Source of the DNA: Candidatus Gastranaerophilales bacterium
Lineage (GTDB): Bacteria > Cyanobacteriota > Vampirovibrionia > Gastranaerophilales > Gastranaerophilaceae
Reading direction: 5' to 3'
DNA: 64,000 nucleotides
NCBI GenBank assembly: GCA_944325875.1
Contig: CALVBU010000006.1
Coordinates: 1-64,000, forward strand
The notes under the pieces were generated by a model that had not been told where the DNA came from, searched no databases, and was given only the letters and a program-made list of their open reading frames with translations. Below, piece after piece: positions 53,178 through 61,236 of the stretch. Position 1 is the stretch's first letter. Every line of letters starts with the position of its first letter. The position numbers and the translations under genes were made by a program.

Positions 53178-54298
53178 TAAAACAAGCTCCTTACTGCTTC
53201 TGCTACTCTATACATTTCATTTTCTTTCAAGCCTAAACCTGAAGGTATATAAAATCCTTTTTTATACAAATTCCTTGAAATCGGTCGTTCTATATTGTCT
53301 GAAATTCCTAACTTCTGAAATACAGGTTGCTCATTAAGCGGATAGAAAAATGGTCTGCATCCTATACCTTTATCAGCAAGCTTTTGCATAACTTCTTTTG
53401 CATCAAATTTAACATCAGGATTTAGAACTAACCCAAACACCCAATAATTATTCTGAGCATAATCAGTTTTATGCACTGGCAACTGAGCTGGAATATCTTT
53501 CAACAACTCTTGGTATAATTCTCCCATTTTAATCTTTTGTTGAATAGATTTTTCGAGTTTTTCAAACTGAGCATAAGCAACCGCTGCCTGAAGATTTGAC
53601 ATTCTGAAATTCCAACCTAAATCATTATGAACAAAACGATCTTTTGAAAAACACAAATTTTTAAAATAATTAACTTTTTCAATCAGCTTATCAGAAGAAG
53701 TAATTACTATACCACCTTCACCGCAGGCAATATGTTTGTTTGCATAGAAAGAAAAGGTTGAAATATCACTCATTCCACCGCATTTTTTATTGTAATAAGA
53801 CTGGCCATGAGCCTGAGCAGCATCCTCAATTATTTTTAAATCATATTTTTTAGCTAACTCAAAAATTTTGTTCATATCAGTAGGCAATCCATAAATATGA
53901 ACAACCATAATTGCACGAGTTCTTGGAGAAATCATCGCTTCAATTTTGGAGGTGTCAATATTCCAAGTATAAGGCTCAGCATCGACAAAAACCGGTTTTA
54001 AATTATTATAAACAACACTTTGAGCGGTAGAAATAATAGTAAAATTAGGAACGATAATTTCATCATTATCTTGCCATTTATAAACTTCTTTCATCGCCCT
54101 GATTGCCACATCAATAGCGACAGAACCGTTAGCGACACAACTTCCATACTTTTGACCTATATATGATGAAAATTCGGCCTCTAAATTTTTAACAAATGGA
54201 CCCTCTGATGAAATCCAACCGGTATCAATACATTCATTAAGATATTTTTTTTCATTACCATCTAAAAGTGGAGTATTTACAGGAATAAAATCAGACAT
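53177..54298 (-). CDS. DegT/DnrJ/EryC1 aminotransferase, perosamine-synthase-like
   Basis: A 373-residue PLP enzyme of fold type I. The N-terminus IPVNTPLLDGNEKKYLNECI, GWISSEGPFVKNLEAEFSSY and ANGSVAIDVAIRAM, then DAAQAHGQSYYNKKCG and the Lys-containing SFYANKHIACGEGGIVIT (internal aldimine lysine), are those of sugar aminotransferases near GDP-perosamine synthase (Per). GMD in this locus supplies GDP-4-keto-6-deoxymannose, the Per substrate. A dTDP- or UDP-sugar substrate is the alternative. AAGGG precedes the start. Confidence 0.85.
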   Translation of the reverse strand: MSDFIPVNTPLLDGNEKKYLNECIDTGWISSEGPFVKNLEAEFSSYIGQKYGSCVANGSVAIDVAIRAMKEVYKWQDNDEIIVPNFTIISTAQSVVYNNLKPVFVDAEPYTWNIDTSKIEAMISPRTRAIMVVHIYGLPTDMNKIFELAKKYDLKIIEDAAQAHGQSYYNKKCGGMSDISTFSFYANKHIACGEGGIVITSSDKLIEKVNYFKNLCFSKDRFVHNDLGWNFRMSNLQAAVAYAQFEKLEKSIQQKIKMGELYQELLKDIPAQLPVHKTDYAQNNYWVFGLVLNPDVKFDAKEVMQKLADKGIGCRPFFYPLNEQPVFQKLGISDNIERPISRNLYKKGFYIPSGLGLKENEMYRVAEAVRSLF

Positions 54299-54368
54299 CT
54301 AAACTACCCTTCTAAATTTGATCTAATAATATTATCAACAATATGATTAAATAATATGAAATTAAAAA

Positions 54369-55358
54369 TTAGGCCTTTGAATTCATTTCATCTCTATATT
54401 TATCATACTTTGAATCAGAATTATTCACAATATAAGTATCAACATATTTTCTATCTTCAACAGAATCTGCAAAATACTTATTAAACTCTTTAGTTGCATA
54501 CATCCTAATTTTATTATTAATATAATTAGAAAGACACTTAAATACAAATAAAGAAGTGAACTTCATACCGACTTTTGAAACTATTGCTAAACGTCGGAAC
54601 TTTTTAACATTACTTTTATTAATTAATCTATTTTTTGCAAAAGCCCCATAATGTATAAAACATTTTTGGTTTATTGGATCAACAACTTCCATATCAAACC
54701 CGAAATCTTCACGCAAGTGGCGCTGAAAATAGCCTGATGAATCATAAAAACACATATTACCTTTATCATCGTATTCGGCAAAATTAAAATGGGAAACCTT
54801 ACAAACTTGAGCTTTTTTCTTATAAATACAAAACCAAGTATGAAAACGTCTATATAAAAGTTTTTCACCATAAACATCAACAAAATCCGCAGTATCCGAA
54901 TAATCAGAGGACATTGCAACTAAATTTTCATTTTTGTCTAACTTATCTATCATTCTTATTATAAACTTTGGATTTAAAATTTCAAAATCAGCATCAACAG
55001 TAGCCCAATAAGGAGTTTCAAAATTTGCGAATGCCTCAGTCCATATTGCATCAGGAAGCTCAAACTTACCTTGCACAAACCTTTTGTAACCTTCAGGAGA
55101 AATAATATAGCCACCAATATCAGTTAACTTATCTTTTTTTTCTATATTATCGTACAATTCAACAAAAGGGAGTTTTTTCCATTTTGCGAAATATATATCT
55201 TTTAAATCCTGCGTAAAAGTATTAGCATAAATATACAAAGTAAAAGGCAATTGTTTATAATATTTTTTATATAATTTCATATAACTTTTTATCGAATAGT
55301 CAGCTATAATGGCATCTCTAGGAGTTACAATCATGAAAAATATAATTTTTTTTTGCAT
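54369..55358 (-). CDS. Putative glycosyltransferase
   Basis: A 329-residue GT-A-like protein. The N-terminus IIFFMIVTPRDAIIADYSIK and the DADFEI motif (about 117-122) are similar in plan to the 42703 product (DGDCYF). It has Tyr/Lys-rich loops and no membrane helix. A very good ribosome site (AAAGGA) precedes the ATG. The sugar and acceptor are unknown. Confidence 0.7.
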   Translation of the reverse strand: MQKKIIFFMIVTPRDAIIADYSIKSYMKLYKKYYKQLPFTLYIYANTFTQDLKDIYFAKWKKLPFVELYDNIEKKDKLTDIGGYIISPEGYKRFVQGKFELPDAIWTEAFANFETPYWATVDADFEILNPKFIIRMIDKLDKNENLVAMSSDYSDTADFVDVYGEKLLYRRFHTWFCIYKKKAQVCKVSHFNFAEYDDKGNMCFYDSSGYFQRHLREDFGFDMEVVDPINQKCFIHYGAFAKNRLINKSNVKKFRRLAIVSKVGMKFTSLFVFKCLSNYINNKIRMYATKEFNKYFADSVEDRKYVDTYIVNNSDSKYDKYRDEMNSKA

Positions 55359-55372
55359 GCCCCCATCCTTTC

Positions 55373-55774
55373 TTAAAATCTCACTTTATCAGCATCACCT
55401 AAATAAGGTCCTTGTTTTACCTCAATCATCTCGACATCTTCAAGACACTTAAACCCATGTCCGCCAAATGCCAACAATATAACATCACCAGAATTTAAAG
55501 TACGACTTTCAATATAAACCCTGTTATCATCATAAAAATCAACTTGTAAAGATCCTTTTCTTATAACTAAAACTTCTTTAGTATAATGGACTTCACGAGT
55601 CACAACATTATGTAAATGAGGTTGAATTAGTTTTCCCTTAGGATGTTTCATAAAAGCAAGCTGTTGAGAAAAATCATTTGGAGTAAAAAATTCAACTCCA
55701 TCTTTTGAATAATTACTACGAATTATAATTGCATATATTTGATTATTATGAACTATTTTTTCCAACCAATCCAT
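55373..55774 (-). CDS. Cupin-domain protein (sugar-locus type)
   Basis: A 133-residue single-cupin protein. Metal-site residues are likely in KLIQPHLHNVVTREVHYTKE and the second cupin motif GDVILLAFGGHGFKCLE. Small cupins of this kind act as nucleotide-sugar isomerases or epimerases (FdtA/WxcM-like) in surface-polysaccharide loci; which reaction applies is unknown. It overlaps the 55746 gene by 29 bases and lies 14 bases from the next gene. Confidence 0.78.
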   Translation of the reverse strand: MDWLEKIVHNNQIYAIIIRSNYSKDGVEFFTPNDFSQQLAFMKHPKGKLIQPHLHNVVTREVHYTKEVLVIRKGSLQVDFYDDNRVYIESRTLNSGDVILLAFGGHGFKCLEDVEMIEVKQGPYLGDADKVRF

Positions 55775-56639
55775 TTATTTTTCTTAAAACCTTTCTTTTA
55801 AGACTAAACTTTTTTAATGAAAATGGCATCATATTCACATATGCTAAAGCATAATCATACAAATGCCAATTCATGCATTTTGAATATTGAACATAAAGAT
55901 GGTTAAACCAAACTTTTTTTCCACATGTCGCCATTATATCTTTATTGAATTTATTTATTATAAAATCATATCCAATAATATCTCTCTTATAATCTTTAGA
56001 AATTGTGTCACCTTCATGATAATAATATTTAAAGGTCGGATTTTCAAGTTGAAAAAAAGAGCAAATCTTTGATAGTCTTATAGCAGTATCCCATTCCTGA
56101 TAAGAAGGGACTTCTTCATCTAAATAACCAATAGACTCTAATGCAAGCTTCGAAACAAGCATGGCTTGAAACATCGGTGCGGGACGAGTAAGCATAAGCT
56201 TATACACATCAGAACCATTTGTATATGCAATATTAAACAAACGAGTTTCATCATTCAACTTATCAACTAAGATTGCATCCGAATGTATCACTAAATAAGG
56301 ATCATAATTATGCTTAGCTAATACATCAATTTGCTTTTCTAATTTATCTGGCAACCATTCATCATCACTGTCTAAAAATGCTATCCAACTTCCTAAGGAA
56401 TTTTTTATTCCAACATTACGACAATGTTGAGCCCCAGAATTTTGATTCAACTTAAATAATTTAATTCTATTATCATTATATGAATTAACTATATCTACAG
56501 TTCCATCGACAGAGCAGTCATCAACAACAATTACTTCAAAATTTTTATAAGATTGGGCCAATACCGAATCTATACAATATTTAATAGTTTTTTCACGATT
56601 ATAAGCTGGTATAACAACAGAAATTAAAAGATCACTCAT
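55746..56639 (-). CDS. Glycosyltransferase, family 2
   Basis: A 297-residue GT-A enzyme. ISVVIPAYNREKTIKYCIDS, VIVVDDCSVDGTVDIV, GVKN-type NVGIKNSLGSWIAFLDSDDE (metal site) and SYQEWDTAIRLSKI are the family landmarks. The C-terminal ~45 residues are hydrophobic and basic and may help membrane attachment. It is the first gene of the minus-strand cluster of eight (56639 to 49170). Confidence 0.9.
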   Translation of the reverse strand: MSDLLISVVIPAYNREKTIKYCIDSVLAQSYKNFEVIVVDDCSVDGTVDIVNSYNDNRIKLFKLNQNSGAQHCRNVGIKNSLGSWIAFLDSDDEWLPDKLEKQIDVLAKHNYDPYLVIHSDAILVDKLNDETRLFNIAYTNGSDVYKLMLTRPAPMFQAMLVSKLALESIGYLDEEVPSYQEWDTAIRLSKICSFFQLENPTFKYYYHEGDTISKDYKRDIIGYDFIINKFNKDIMATCGKKVWFNHLYVQYSKCMNWHLYDYALAYVNMMPFSLKKFSLKRKVLRKINGLVGKNSS

Positions 56640-56748
56640 AAATTATATCATCCTTATTGTAAATATCATACAATTACCTAAAACTATCACTATACAGAAT
56701 AATTGAAAGATTACGTCAGAAAATTACAATAATAGATAGAACAAAATA

Positions 56749-56821
56749 TGCCGCGTCTCGGAATCGAACCAAGGACACAGGGATTTTCAGTCCCTTGCTC
56801 TACCAACTGAGCTAACGCGGC
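56749..56821 (-). tRNA. tRNA-Phe (anticodon GAA)
   Basis: A 73-base tRNA on the minus strand. Acceptor stem GCCGCGT/ACGCGGC, D-arm GCTC...GAGC, anticodon stem AGGGA/TCCCT with loop CTGAAAA (GAA at 34-36), and T-arm CTTGG-TTCGATT-CCGAG all pair, and the discriminator is A. CCA is not encoded. Confidence 0.96.
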
Positions 56822-56925
56822 ATATATTCTCTCCTTTTAGATTTTCAATGTGACCCAAACGCCACTTCTTTATTATATTTGCTGATTTCTGGAAGTCAAG
56901 TGTTTACTACATTGTAATTTAAAAT

Positions 56926-56954
56926 AAAAAAAGTAGTCTTATAACAGACTACTT
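56926..56954 (-). terminator. Terminator of infC
   Basis: AAGTAGTCT (56931-56939) and AGACTACTT (56946-56954) pair. On the minus strand a T-rich tail (complement of 56921-56930) follows, ending infC before tRNA-Phe. Confidence 0.8.
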
Positions 56955-56967
56955 TTAAGCTTAAAAT

Positions 56968-57501
56968 CTACTGAGGACCAAGGTATAAAGTAACGTTACG
57001 CCCTTCTAACATAGGTTTTTTCTCTATATTAATAGGGTCAGACTTTAAATCCTCAATAAACCTATTTGCTAAGTCAAAAGCTAAATTAGAATGCTGCATT
57101 TCTCTACCACGCATCATAATTACAACTTTAACTTTATTTCCTTGAGCTATAAATTTTTGTATATTTTTAATTCTTACAAGATAATCATGAGTATCAATCT
57201 TATATCTGATTTTTACTTCTTTAATATCAACTGTGTGCTGTTTTTTCTTAGCTTCTTTAGCTTTTTTCTCGAGCTCATACTTATATTTTCCATAATTAAG
57301 TATTTTGGCAACAGGCGGCTCTTGGTTCGGACTAATAACAACCAAATCCAAATCAGCATCATAAGCCATCTTTAAAGCTTTATTTGTTTCTACAATTCCG
57401 CGATTTTCACCATTTTCATCAATCAATCGCACTTCTTTTGAACGAATACGTTCGTTCATTATCACTTTGTCTTTGTCCTTTTGTCTAGTATCGTTAGCTA
57501 T
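56968..57501 (-). CDS. infC: Translation initiation factor IF-3, probable AUA start
   Basis: IF-3 binds the 30S subunit and checks start-codon and initiator-tRNA fidelity. The body is complete (NERIRSKEVRLIDENGENRG, VVISPNQEPPVAKILNYGKY, the linker KKAKEAKKKQHTVDIKEVKI, and the C-terminal KVKVVIMMRGREMQH, GRNVTLYLGPQ). The start is unusual. In frame, 12 codons upstream of a GTG (57465), is ATA (57501), preceded by AAGGAG at eight bases, ideal spacing, giving a 177-residue protein. The only other weak site (AAGGA before GTG 57465) is ten bases away and the ATG at 57459 has none. E. coli infC uses AUU and autoregulates through it. If ATA is wrong, the CDS is 56968..57465. Confidence 0.9.
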   Translation of the reverse strand: MANDTRQKDKDKVIMNERIRSKEVRLIDENGENRGIVETNKALKMAYDADLDLVVISPNQEPPVAKILNYGKYKYELEKKAKEAKKKQHTVDIKEVKIRYKIDTHDYLVRIKNIQKFIAQGNKVKVVIMMRGREMQHSNLAFDLANRFIEDLKSDPINIEKKPMLEGRNVTLYLGPQ

Positions 57502-57733
57502 TTTTGTATCTCCTTTTCTTTAATAACAGGTATATGTTAGCACAACCAAGCAAAATTAACCACTTCAAGATATATATTTTTTTGTAACAAAATATTAAAT
57601 TCTTAAATTATAACCTCAAACACTTATAAACAAAGAGTTTTAAGGTAATCCAAGCAAAAATTCAATTAAAGTTTTAGGATATCTTTCCGATATATATCTT
57701 GTAAGACGGAAAAACTAAATAGGAGTATGATTT

Positions 57734-57871
57734 ATGATTACAAAAGCCCCAGAATGCGAAGTTGAGAGTAAAATGAGCATGCAAGAAGTATCTGCAGTTT
57801 CTATGGAAATTCCTATTCAAAAAATGTTTGATGAATTTATGGTCTTTATATCCCAATCAGATTTTGAATAG
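57734..57871 (+). CDS. Small hypothetical protein, 45 residues
   Basis: A 45-residue acidic protein (MITKAPECEVESKMSMQEVS..., ending FISQSDFE). AGGAG (57721-57725) is eight bases before the ATG, and a terminator follows, so the short ORF forms a complete gene unit. Function unknown; one cysteine. Confidence 0.6.
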   Translation: MITKAPECEVESKMSMQEVSAVSMEIPIQKMFDEFMVFISQSDFE

Positions 57872-57900
57872 CTAATATCAGTCTTTAATTATTAGAAAAT

Positions 57901-57927
57901 GAGCTACAACTTGTAGCTCAATTTTTT
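57901..57927 (+). terminator. Rho-independent terminator
   Basis: GAGCTAC (57901-57907) and GTAGCTC (57913-57919) pair, followed by ATTTTTTA. Confidence 0.8.
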
Positions 57928-58005
57928 ATATTATTAAAACTATTATTTTATAAACTGTAAAAAGTTTTACTTAAACTTTTACTTTTATTTAAATAAACTT
58001 ACTAG

Positions 58006-58650
58006 CTAATCCGATACATATTGGTATTTTTCATAAAGTTTTAACATTTGATCTCGATCTACATTAGGCTTGATTTTAAATAAAACCAATGTATCAACAA
58101 CTTCAACTATATCTAAAAACTGCTCAATTACATGATAATATTCTCTATCAGTATAATCGTGCATTAAAATTTTCGTATTTATAGAAGAATTTAATACAGC
58201 CTGAATTGCACAAGCAACTCTAAATCTACCATCAATAAAAATTAAATCATTATCCTTAAATTTTTCAAAAACATTTCTTGAATAATCAGGAAAAAGATTT
58301 GCCTTGTCAGTTTCTATTGGAACGCCCCAATCACCGACTTTACCAATATTAACAGGAAAAAACTTCAACCTAGTTTTTTCAGCTTTTCTGATAATACGCC
58401 ACTTTCTCATATAATCAATCCAACTAGGATCCGATTCAACTGAAACGATAAGAGTTGCGGTCGAATTCATTAAACATATAAAAGTTGAGCCACCAGCCCC
58501 AAATTCTAAATATGTATTAATATTTAGAAAATTCTTTTTTAAAAATATCTGCTCATCTTCCGATAATACCAAAGGATAACGATACGGAACAGAACGAAGC
58601 CTATCTCTAAACAATTTAAATTTAGCATTTAAATTACTTAATCTAGACAT
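58006..58650 (-). CDS. Putative SAM-dependent methyltransferase
   Basis: A 214-residue protein with a class I methyltransferase-like motif I (YLEFGAGGSTFICLM), a following acidic segment (SVESDPSWIDYM), and DNDLIFIDGRFRVACAIQAV plus ILMHDYTDREYYHV, a plan seen in glycan-related methyltransferases. The N-terminal SVPYRYPLVLSEDEQIFLKK is basic. It lies outside the main polysaccharide operon but on the same strand. AAGGAGGGG precedes the start. Confidence 0.7.
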   Translation of the reverse strand: MSRLSNLNAKFKLFRDRLRSVPYRYPLVLSEDEQIFLKKNFLNINTYLEFGAGGSTFICLMNSTATLIVSVESDPSWIDYMRKWRIIRKAEKTRLKFFPVNIGKVGDWGVPIETDKANLFPDYSRNVFEKFKDNDLIFIDGRFRVACAIQAVLNSSINTKILMHDYTDREYYHVIEQFLDIVEVVDTLVLFKIKPNVDRDQMLKLYEKYQYVSD

Positions 58651-58725
58651 ATACTTATACCCCTCCTTAAAAATTTATATTAACATAATAATTTCTATAA
58701 GCTATAATAACATAAAAATAAGATC

Positions 58726-58753
58726 TTGAAATTTAAATTTTTCAGTTTATAAT
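58726..58753 (+). promoter_or_regulatory. Promoter of rpsU
   Basis: TTGAAA (58726-58731), a 16-base spacer and TATAAT (58748-58753). The leader is about 38 bases. Confidence 0.65.
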
Positions 58754-58798
58754 TAGAATACAAACACATACAAGACTAGGAAAGGTGGTGAAATATAA

Positions 58799-58972
58799 AT
58801 GGCAGAAGTTAAAGTTGGCGAAAACGAATCTATTGAAAGCGCTTTAAGACGTTTCAAAAAGAAAATTCAAAAAGCTGGTATCCTTTCCGAAGTTAAAAAA
58901 CGCGAAAGATACGAAAAACCAAGCGTAAAAAGAAAACGTAAATCTGAAGCAGCTCGTAAAAGAAAAGTATAA
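58799..58972 (+). CDS. rpsU: 30S ribosomal protein S21
   Basis: A 57-residue ribosomal protein: [20 protein letters not shown], then the basic tail [15 protein letters not shown]21 sits near the anti-Shine-Dalgarno end of 16S rRNA and aids initiation. The length is within the normal range (57-70). The Shine-Dalgarno GAAAGGTGG is present, and a strong terminator follows. It is monocistronic. Confidence 0.95.
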   Translation: MAEVKVGENESIESALRRFKKKIQKAGILSEVKKRERYEKPSVKRKRKSEAARKRKV

Positions 58973-58993
58973 GATTTCAAATATTAACAAAAA

Positions 58994-59019
58994 GACCGGA
59001 TATTTTATCCGGTCTTTTT
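58994..59019. terminator. Bidirectional terminator
   Basis: GACCGGATA (58994-59002) and TATCCGGTC (59006-59014) with TTTTTG after it; the flanking A run also gives T on the minus strand for the convergent 59061 gene. Confidence 0.88.
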
Positions 59020-59060
59020 GTATAGTTTATAAAAAGCTTTAATCATAAAATACTGTTAGA

Positions 59061-60128
59061 CTACTTAGTTTCAATAAAGTTGGTATTTGGAATATATTCA
59101 CTATTTCCTTCAATATCAATCTTGTTAATAATAGTAGCACGTTTTTTACGGAATAGCATATCAACAAAAGCCTCAAGTCTTGTAATAAAACCAGCTTCTC
59201 CAGTCTGTTCATCAATTGTTAAATGCAACACAGGTTTTGAGAATTGTTTAGCTCTGCGAGAAATTCTTTCTACCATAAGAGAATCAGGTCCACAACCAAA
59301 GGCATTTAATGCGATTATACCGTCAATTTTATTATCTTTTAAATAATGTCCGGCAGTACCAGTCATTTCAAATTCATTTGCCCAGTACAACTTTTCACCA
59401 AGAGCATTAATACCCTCAATCATTTGCTCTGTTGATAACTGAAGCGATGTATGAACTTTAACATCCATACTTTCAAGCTTATCAATAATTTTCATTGAAG
59501 CTCTATCATCATAAATATTATAACCATGAGCAACCAGTGCAATTGAGATAGGATATTCTTTAGTATTATTTTCAATAAATACCTTACCTTGAAGAGCATA
59601 ATTCATAGCTTTTTTGTAGCTCATGCCAGATTTAGACATAATATGGAAATTATTATAAGTTCTCCATCCAGCTTTAGAAGCTTCTTTGATAAGTTTTTCA
59701 TCAGTAATTCCAAAAGGAGCAACTGCTTCTTTTAAAAACTCATACAAACCTTGATTTTTTTCAGATTTATCAAGAGTAGCTTCAATAAGCGTAAAATCTC
59801 TTTTAACAACATTTCTAATTAAATCAGGCAAACCTCTTATTTTAGAACAATTATAAATTTTATAATCTACAGACTGAATAGACGGAACAAATATTTTATC
59901 AATACCTTTGTCCAAAAGGTTAAGTACATGCCCGACATAAATTTTAATAGGTAAACAAGTTTCAGTAACAACAAGTGCTGAACCGTTAGATAATGTCTGT
60001 TTTGTTGTTACATCAGACAAAACAATTTTAATACCGAGTGCGGTAAAAAAGCCGTAATAAAACGGATAATTATGATAAAAAGACATTGCTCTCGGAATAC
60101 CTATTACTTTGTCATTTGATTGTGTCAT
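59061..60128 (-). CDS. Acyl-CoA dehydratase (HgdB/HgdC-related, DUF2229-type) protein
   Basis: A 355-residue protein. IGIPRAMSFYHNYPFYYGFF, TETCLPIKIYVGHVLNLLDK, VPSIQSVDYKIYNCSKIRGL and LNAFGCGPDSLMVERISRRA match the family of activase- and dehydratase-related proteins (COG3581/DUF2229), whose conserved cysteines may bind an iron-sulfur cluster. In many Clostridia this region is fused to a BadF-type ATPase; here it stands alone. The exact substrate is unknown. ATG 60128 is chosen because GGGGAGA lies nine bases upstream; the upstream in-frame residues to 60197 lack a ribosome site. Confidence 0.78.
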   Translation of the reverse strand: MTQSNDKVIGIPRAMSFYHNYPFYYGFFTALGIKIVLSDVTTKQTLSNGSALVVTETCLPIKIYVGHVLNLLDKGIDKIFVPSIQSVDYKIYNCSKIRGLPDLIRNVVKRDFTLIEATLDKSEKNQGLYEFLKEAVAPFGITDEKLIKEASKAGWRTYNNFHIMSKSGMSYKKAMNYALQGKVFIENNTKEYPISIALVAHGYNIYDDRASMKIIDKLESMDVKVHTSLQLSTEQMIEGINALGEKLYWANEFEMTGTAGHYLKDNKIDGIIALNAFGCGPDSLMVERISRRAKQFSKPVLHLTIDEQTGEAGFITRLEAFVDMLFRKKRATIINKIDIEGNSEYIPNTNFIETK

Positions 60129-60228
60129 TTTAGAGAATCTCCCCAATTTATCTTTACTACTATTATAATACTTCAAAGGATTTTTTTTTGAAAGCAAAAG
60201 AAATAAAACTTAATAAAAATAACCTAAT

Positions 60229-60256
60229 TTGCAAACACCGTGCCAAATGGTATAAT
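60229..60256 (+). promoter_or_regulatory. Promoter of the phase-variable prepilin-like gene
   Basis: TTGCAA (60229-60234), a 16-base spacer and TATAAT (60251-60256) place +1 near 60263, about 26 bases before the ATG at 60289. Confidence 0.7.
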
Positions 60257-60288
60257 AGATACATTATTAATACGAAAGGAGTAAAACG

Positions 60289-61213
60289 ATGAAAACACTT
60301 GGTATGACTAAATCTTACACTAGGGGGGGGGGGCAACTCAAAATATAAAAAGCCACTAGAGAGCATTTTCACGAATAAATGCATTTTATTTAAAAAACTA
60401 ATTAAATCTTTCTTTATTAATACACATACCTGCATCTTAAAATCATCAAACGCATTTACACTTGCAGAAGTACTTATTACACTAGGGATAATAGGTGTTG
60501 TTGCGGCCATGACGCTTCCTGCATTAGTTCAAAATTATCAAAAAATGGTATTAAAAAACCAGTTCAAAAAAGCATATGCTACATTCTATAATGGAATCAG
60601 AGCTGCGCAAAACAATCTTGGGTACCCGGTAGGATGCTTTTATTGGGCCGGAGGGCAAATTTGTAAAGAAGTCTGTACACAAAGAGATCCAAATTATAAT
60701 ACCTGTACAGCTTGGGAATGTGAAGATGGTTCTCCACTTCCAGCCAATCAAAATGGTTTAAGAGAAGATTGTGGAGCTTTTGAAGAAGAATTGTTTACAA
60801 ATGCATTAAAAGTAGTTAAATTCTGTAAAAATAATGCCCTAAGAAACGGCTGTATAACAGAACAATACAAAGGGACTGATAAAATACAAGAACAACAGAA
60901 TCCTGATGCAGAATATCCTCCTAATCCCGCAAACAACTTTAGTGATACTAACATTAAAAACAAGCAATCCAGTTGGGTATTAGCTGACGGTACAGTATTA
61001 ATAAAATATGGGACATATCAATCAAAAAATTTTCCTATATTTGCAATAGATATTAACGGACATAAAGGACCTAACAAATGGGGTCATGATCTTTTTGGAT
61101 TTCAAATTATGGGTGACAGTATAAACGGAGTCACCAAAATAGGTGGATATAATACTGTTGTAGAAACTGGAGGAATATCTTCTTCTAAAATGATTCAAGA
61201 AATGTTCAAATAG
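60289..61213 (+). CDS. Prepilin-like protein, frame broken at a G11 tract
   Basis: Promoter, AAAGGAG and ATG 60289 are in good order, and the reading frame starts MKTLGMTKSYTRGGG. With the G11 tract as it stands, this frame stops at 60346-60348. The prepilin core (FTLAEVLITLGIIGVVAAMT from 60455, then LPALVQNYQKM and a Cys-rich mature domain ending at 61213) is in another frame and has no ATG, GTG or TTG start upstream of it. With G10 (or G7, G13) the frames join, giving a 307-residue protein with an unusually long leader of 55 residues before Ala|Phe. The ATG at 60509 would make a protein without the prepilin signal. A frameshifted pseudogene or a homopolymer error are the alternatives to phase variation. 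Confidence 0.75.
60323..60333 (+). repeat. Homopolymeric G11 tract
   Basis: Eleven consecutive G residues lie 34 bases after the start codon of the prepilin-like gene. The next longest G or C runs I found in the window are six. In an AT-rich genome this is a highly unusual sequence and a classical site for slipped-strand mispairing. Confidence 0.95.
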
Positions 61214-61236
61214 AATTTTTATGATATTTTAAAAAT

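Noticed and set aside
60509-61213. Prepilin-like gene starting at ATG 60509
   Set aside because: This would begin after the hydrophobic prepilin signal; the upstream open frame clearly encodes it.
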